From Azolla caroliniana (lineage: Eukaryota; Polypodiophyta), in contig JBHGNT010000012.1 of the NCBI GenBank assembly GCA_043228905.1, positions 4,650,001 through 4,714,000 of the forward strand: a DNA stretch of 64,000 bases, in the 5' to 3' direction. Of the stretch, positions 63,820-64,000 are shown piece after piece. A program made the position numbers and the translations under genes. Every line of letters starts with the position of its first letter. Position 1 is the first letter of the stretch. The notes beneath the pieces were generated by a model that saw only the letters and a program-made list of their open reading frames with translations, ran no database searches and was not told the DNA's origin.

Positions 63820-64000
63820 ATGAGGGGGTCGGATCTCGTAGAAGCCATGGCTTCGGCTGTGGACCGTATAGTGAGCGCGCGCGAAGGCACCGGCGCCCTT
63901 GATAGGGTTATCGAGGCTGTTGTCGGTACGATCGGCCGGTTTAGTGGGAAGGATGCCACGAGCTACTTGGCGTCCTACCGGGCTGAGATGGTAATGAGGG
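63820..64000 (+). CDS. Gypsy-F gag, N-terminal 60 codons (cut by window edge)
   Basis: ATG 63820 (MRGSDLVEAMASAVDRIV), 24 bases after the PBS. The segment GRFSGKDATSYLASYRAEM is typical of the start of the capsid fold in plant gypsy gags. Open to the end of the window. Confidence 0.72.
   Translation, partial: MRGSDLVEAMASAVDRIVSAREGTGALDRVIEAVVGTIGRFSGKDATSYLASYRAEMVMR

Larger units (their letters stand above)
63108..64000 (+). mobile_element. Gypsy-F LTR retrotransposon, 5' end
   Basis: 5' LTR 63108-63775, PBS 63781-63796 and the first 60 gag codons; continues past the window. The insertion breaks gypsy-E. Confidence 0.75.

Overview
This window looks like nuclear DNA of a land plant, probably a seed plant. 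The evidence is Ty1/copia elements primed by initiator tRNA-Met (TGGTATCAGAGC), Ty3/gypsy chromoviruses, one three-exon CASP-like (CASPL) membrane-protein gene, and tRNA-Pro-like repeats of plant type. The species cannot be fixed from the sequence. About nine tenths is transposable-element DNA in nested layers, with one credible host protein gene (CASPL, 36667-38977, minus strand).

Layout. 1-4958: copia-A1 (minus, Tnt1/Tork-like, reading frame open), inserted in copia-B1 (4959-9529, plus). Copia-B1 sits inside the protease region of a chromovirus, gypsy-G1 (9530-18771). G1 is split again at 12521-18005 by copia-A3 (plus, intact, LTRs differing at 1 of 685 bases, TSD AAGGT). 18772-26324: a decayed ORF of unknown family, split by copia-C (19805-25177, TSD AGAAG). 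26591-35370: a gypsy gag-protease segment repeated about 2.5 times in tandem (1.1-kb period, minus), one unit carrying copia-A2 (27472-33053). 35371-41391: the single-copy island with CASPL and a dense microsatellite cluster upstream of it. 41896-42598: a solo copia-A LTR (TSD GGGAA). 43223-53954: copia-B2, badly decayed, interrupted just after its YVDD motif by a solo LTR and a 3'-truncated gypsy (gypsy-D). Gypsy-D's proteins resemble the Tf1/sushi chromoviruses of fungi and animals.

The most unusual part is 54935-61990. It holds a Penelope-like retroelement (PLE) with reverse-transcriptase motifs, no visible GIY-YIG endonuclease, and a hammerhead-ribozyme fold about 240 bases past the ORF (59195-59247). 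What looks like the 5' end of a second head-to-tail copy follows. Next comes a tandem array of twelve tRNA-Pro-like units on the minus strand (60507-61967), one of them still able to form a complete cloverleaf. A solo gypsy-E LTR with a 6-bp TSD lies inside the PLE ORF, and the same LTR occurs inverted at 61991 as the end of gypsy-E (minus). Gypsy-E is cut at 63108 by gypsy-F, whose 5' LTR, PBS and first gag codons run off the window.

How it works together: the elements act independently, not as an operon. Insertion order reads from the nesting: unknown ORF, then G1, then copia-B1, then the two copia-A copies, which are the youngest. Copia-A3 is the only element here with all parts needed for mobility visibly intact.
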